Of a DNA stretch of 64,000 nt, positions 62,300-64,000 are shown in pieces. The translations under genes and the position numbers were made by a program. Under the pieces are notes generated by a model. It had not been told where the DNA came from. It did no database searches and saw nothing but the letters and a program-made list of their open reading frames with translations. Position 1 is the stretch's first letter, and each line of letters begins with the position of its first letter. This DNA is from Desulfofustis sp. PB-SRB1 (GTDB lineage Bacteria > Desulfobacterota > Desulfobulbia > Desulfobulbales > Desulfocapsaceae). The stretch lies in NCBI GenBank assembly GCA_016722945.1, contig JAEQMT010000065.1, positions 18,235-82,234 on the forward strand, given 5' to 3'.

Positions 62300-62380
62300 G
62301 CCTACCTGCAAAAGCTGAGCGTCGGCCTCACCCTCTTACCCGAGCTGAGCAGTACCATCCACCAGTCTCTTGGGGTTACA
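62300..62380 (+). pseudogene. Fragment of a DUF533-like C-terminus
   Basis: AYLQKLSVGLTLLPELSSTIHQSLGVTA is encoded here. It closely resembles the C-terminus of the DUF533 gene 4.6 kb upstream (YLQQLSTALNLSPQVTAIIHQSLGVPG). No upstream part of that gene is present, so this is a leftover of a second copy. Confidence 0.6.
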
Positions 62381-62398
62381 GCGCAGCAATTACGACCA

Positions 62399-63516
62399 TC
62401 AAATCTGTTTTTCGGCGAGGGCTTCCACGCTCTCGCGCAGCCTCCACACTACCTTGGCAAATTCAGGAAAATCTATATGTTCCACGGTATCGTCATTGCG
62501 ATGGTACTGTGGAGAACGCAAATATGCCATGTCGGTAACGATAAACCCCGGATAGCCGAACTGCCAATAAGACCAGTCATCCGACCAGGCCCCATTTTTG
62601 AGCAGAACATTGAGAATACGGGGTGCGGAAAAGCAAAACGTGTCGATTTCACTTTCTCTGCTGAAATGGCCAGCAAAATTTCTCATAAATGTTTTTGAGG
62701 GCGCATCTGAGAGAAAGCCGACGAAATCTCCAGTTTCAGGCATTCTCAAAATCCATTTCATGAACAGGTCACGAAGGCTTTTTCCCGGATAGATGTAGCC
62801 GTCACCAGGATAGCAGCCCATGGTATCAAGGGTTATTACCCCGACAATATTTTCCTGTATCCCTGAGTTGTCTGAACCGGTGGCGCAATGCAGGGCATGG
62901 TGGTAGCTGCCCATCCCGCTGGCATGGTAACGCTGATGTCTCTTATCCGCTGCAAAGGTGTTGGCATAAAAGGGAAACTCCTCATTTACCCAGGCCACGA
63001 GACGGAGCGTCCGTTGGAACTTTCTTTTTTTGAACGCATGCGCCAGCGCCAGAAGCGCGGCGACACCGGAGCCGTTGTCATTTGCCCCCGGCGTGTTCCA
63101 GCGCGAATCTTGTTGAGGGTCGACACAGTTGTCGGGTATCCGCCCCCGCTGCTTTTCAAGATCATTATCCCCTTTCATGGCCGTCCGGGAATCGTAATGG
63201 GCGCCGACAATGATGATTTCTTCCGACAACGCGGAACCTGGAATCTCAACCATGAGATTGGTAACACGCTGCTCCTGTATCTGTTCGCCACGATATCCAA
63301 AGGAGGCTGAAACGGAACCGACCGCACCTCGTAGCCCAACTCGCTAAAGCTCTTGGTAATTTCTTCACGGACCTCACGCAAAGTATCGATATTCCATACA
63401 TTACGGTACCTGTATCGGACTCCACCGGCGCCGTCGGGAGTTTGCGATAGTGTTGAAACAATTTCTTTGAGATAGGCTTCGAGTTTTTCTGTATCATCCC
63501 AGACGAGTTCGTCCAT
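62399..63516 (-). pseudogene. M28-family metallopeptidase, frameshifted
   Basis: N-terminal part from ATG 63516 (MDELVWDDTEKLEAYLKEIVSTL) preceded by GGGGGACAG, then a frame change near 63305, then the catalytic part IIIVGAHYDSRT (metal His and Asp), NTPGANDNGSGVAALLALAHAF and LRLVAWVNEEFPFYANT (Glu), ending at 62399. These are M28 aminopeptidase-type motifs; the protein of about 372 residues would hydrolyse peptides with two zinc ions. No signal peptide is seen. One base in the CAGCCTCC stretch separates the two parts, so it may be a sequencing indel. Confidence 0.85.
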
Positions 63517-63535
63517 AACTGTCCCCCGAGCTAAT

Positions 63536-63676
63536 GGGAGCCTTGCAAAATGGCCTTTTCGCCCAATCTCATCGTTGCTCAAAAAATTTTATCCTCGGAA
63601 TATCAATCATATGCCTGCGGTAAAATTTTCCTCGCGCCTTGATCTTGAACGAAAATTCTCATGTTTCAAGGCTCCC
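63536..63676 (-). repeat. Family 2 MITE-like element, copy 6
   Basis: GGGAGCCTTGCAAAATG to CATGTTTCAAGGCTCCC with full-length core. Flanked by TAAT on both sides, a perfect 4 bp target duplication. Its end coincides with the stop codon of the following minus-strand gene. Confidence 0.9.
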
Positions 63677-64000
63677 TAATGAAAGAGATATTTTTGGGGG
63701 TTTTCATTGGCGATTGTCCAGAATACATCCTCGCCTAAAACGGTACGCAGGTATATGGAGAGCCTCTTTTCAGAAAAACTCTCACACTCCGCCATATAAA
63801 AATCAGATCCGAACAGTACCTTTTCACATATTTTTGTATTCTGTAACAAGGTGTTGAGATAGGGAACATTTCAGAAACAGTAAAGATTGTATACGAGATA
63901 TCGGTGTAGAGGTTTGGATAGCGTTCGTCTTTGAGCAGTTCCACAATTTTTGCCACCCAGGTCTGAGAATCCACATTGCGTGGTGCATCAAGCTGTTTTT
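63676..64000 (-). pseudogene. Amidohydrolase-type protein, C-terminal part, frameshifted and cut by the window edge
   Basis: The frame from the right edge gives DAPRNVDSQTWVAKIVELLKDERYPNLYTDISYTIFTVSEMF, then a frame change at a GGG run near 63863 and the continuation YLNTLLQNTKICEKVLFGSDFYMAECESFSEKRLSIY ... NPQKYLFH. LFGSDFY is the late Asp motif of amidohydrolase-2 family metal-dependent hydrolases. The stop TAG falls at the junction with a family 2 repeat. The N-terminus is outside the window. Confidence 0.65.

Overview
The window looks like a chromosome segment of an anaerobic, Gram-negative, sulfate-reducer-type bacterium of the Desulfobacterota, most likely near the Desulfobulbales. 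That placement is inferred from gene content: a pta-lutC-lutBA lactate-oxidation operon with a fused LutB-LutA, a LarA lactate racemase, several TRAP and TTT organic-acid transporters, and a UGA-encoded (selenocysteine) peroxiredoxin. No 16S gene or other definitive marker is present.

Layout. 1-10.2 kb is a housekeeping block: 3' end of dnaX, ybaB/ebfC, recR, tRNA-Val(GAC), thrS, infC (ATT start), rpmI, rplT, pheS, pheT, ihfA, a MerR regulator and tRNA-Pro(GGG), an order widely conserved in Proteobacteria. An IS1634-like insertion sequence (10.2-12.3 kb) sits just after tRNA-Pro. 12.3-15.5 kb holds small membrane and stress proteins and an iron alcohol dehydrogenase. 15.7-20.3 kb is a tripartite tricarboxylate transporter operon ending in a HIT protein and a UroD-like protein. 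20.5-24.2 kb is a heterodimeric ABC exporter. 24.2-27.9 kb has a LysE exporter and a TRAP transporter. 28-34 kb carries scattered enzymes (M32 carboxypeptidase, gamma-glutamylcyclotransferase-like protein, lipocalin, SDR, hydrolase, nitroreductase, GNAT). 34.2-40.6 kb is the lactate module. 40.8-44 kb is a TAXI-type TRAP transporter. 44.4-50.1 kb is the four-gene ligase-associated DNA repair cluster (exonuclease, ATP-dependent ligase, Lhr-like helicase, PdeM). 50.5-51 kb encodes an exported peroxiredoxin whose peroxidatic residue is an in-frame UGA followed by a SECIS-like hairpin. From 52.7 kb onward coding density falls and most genes (AsmA, DUF533, an unnamed family, M28 peptidase, amidohydrolase) contain frameshifts.

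The most striking structural feature is two families of short non-autonomous mobile elements. Family 1 (seven copies, about 130-160 bp, GATGnnnTCGTAAAAA...TTTTTACGAnnnCATC ends) is flanked in every copy by 6-7 bp target-site duplications, perfect in three copies and with one mismatch in four. Family 2 (six copies, about 140 bp, GGGAACCTTG...CAAGGTTCCC ends) has 4 bp AT-rich duplications at its three best-preserved copies. One family 1 copy is inserted inside a family 2 copy, another lies between infC and rpmI, and some supply the stop codon of the adjacent gene.

How it fits together: LarA interconverts D- and L-lactate, LutBA/LutC oxidise L-lactate to pyruvate, and Pta handles acetyl-CoA downstream, while TRAP/TTT systems scavenge organic acids at high affinity. 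The exported seleno-peroxiredoxin fits peroxide defence in an anaerobe. Because no alignments could be run, family assignments rest on motif recognition and gene context. The frameshifts may be real decay or sequencing/assembly indels.
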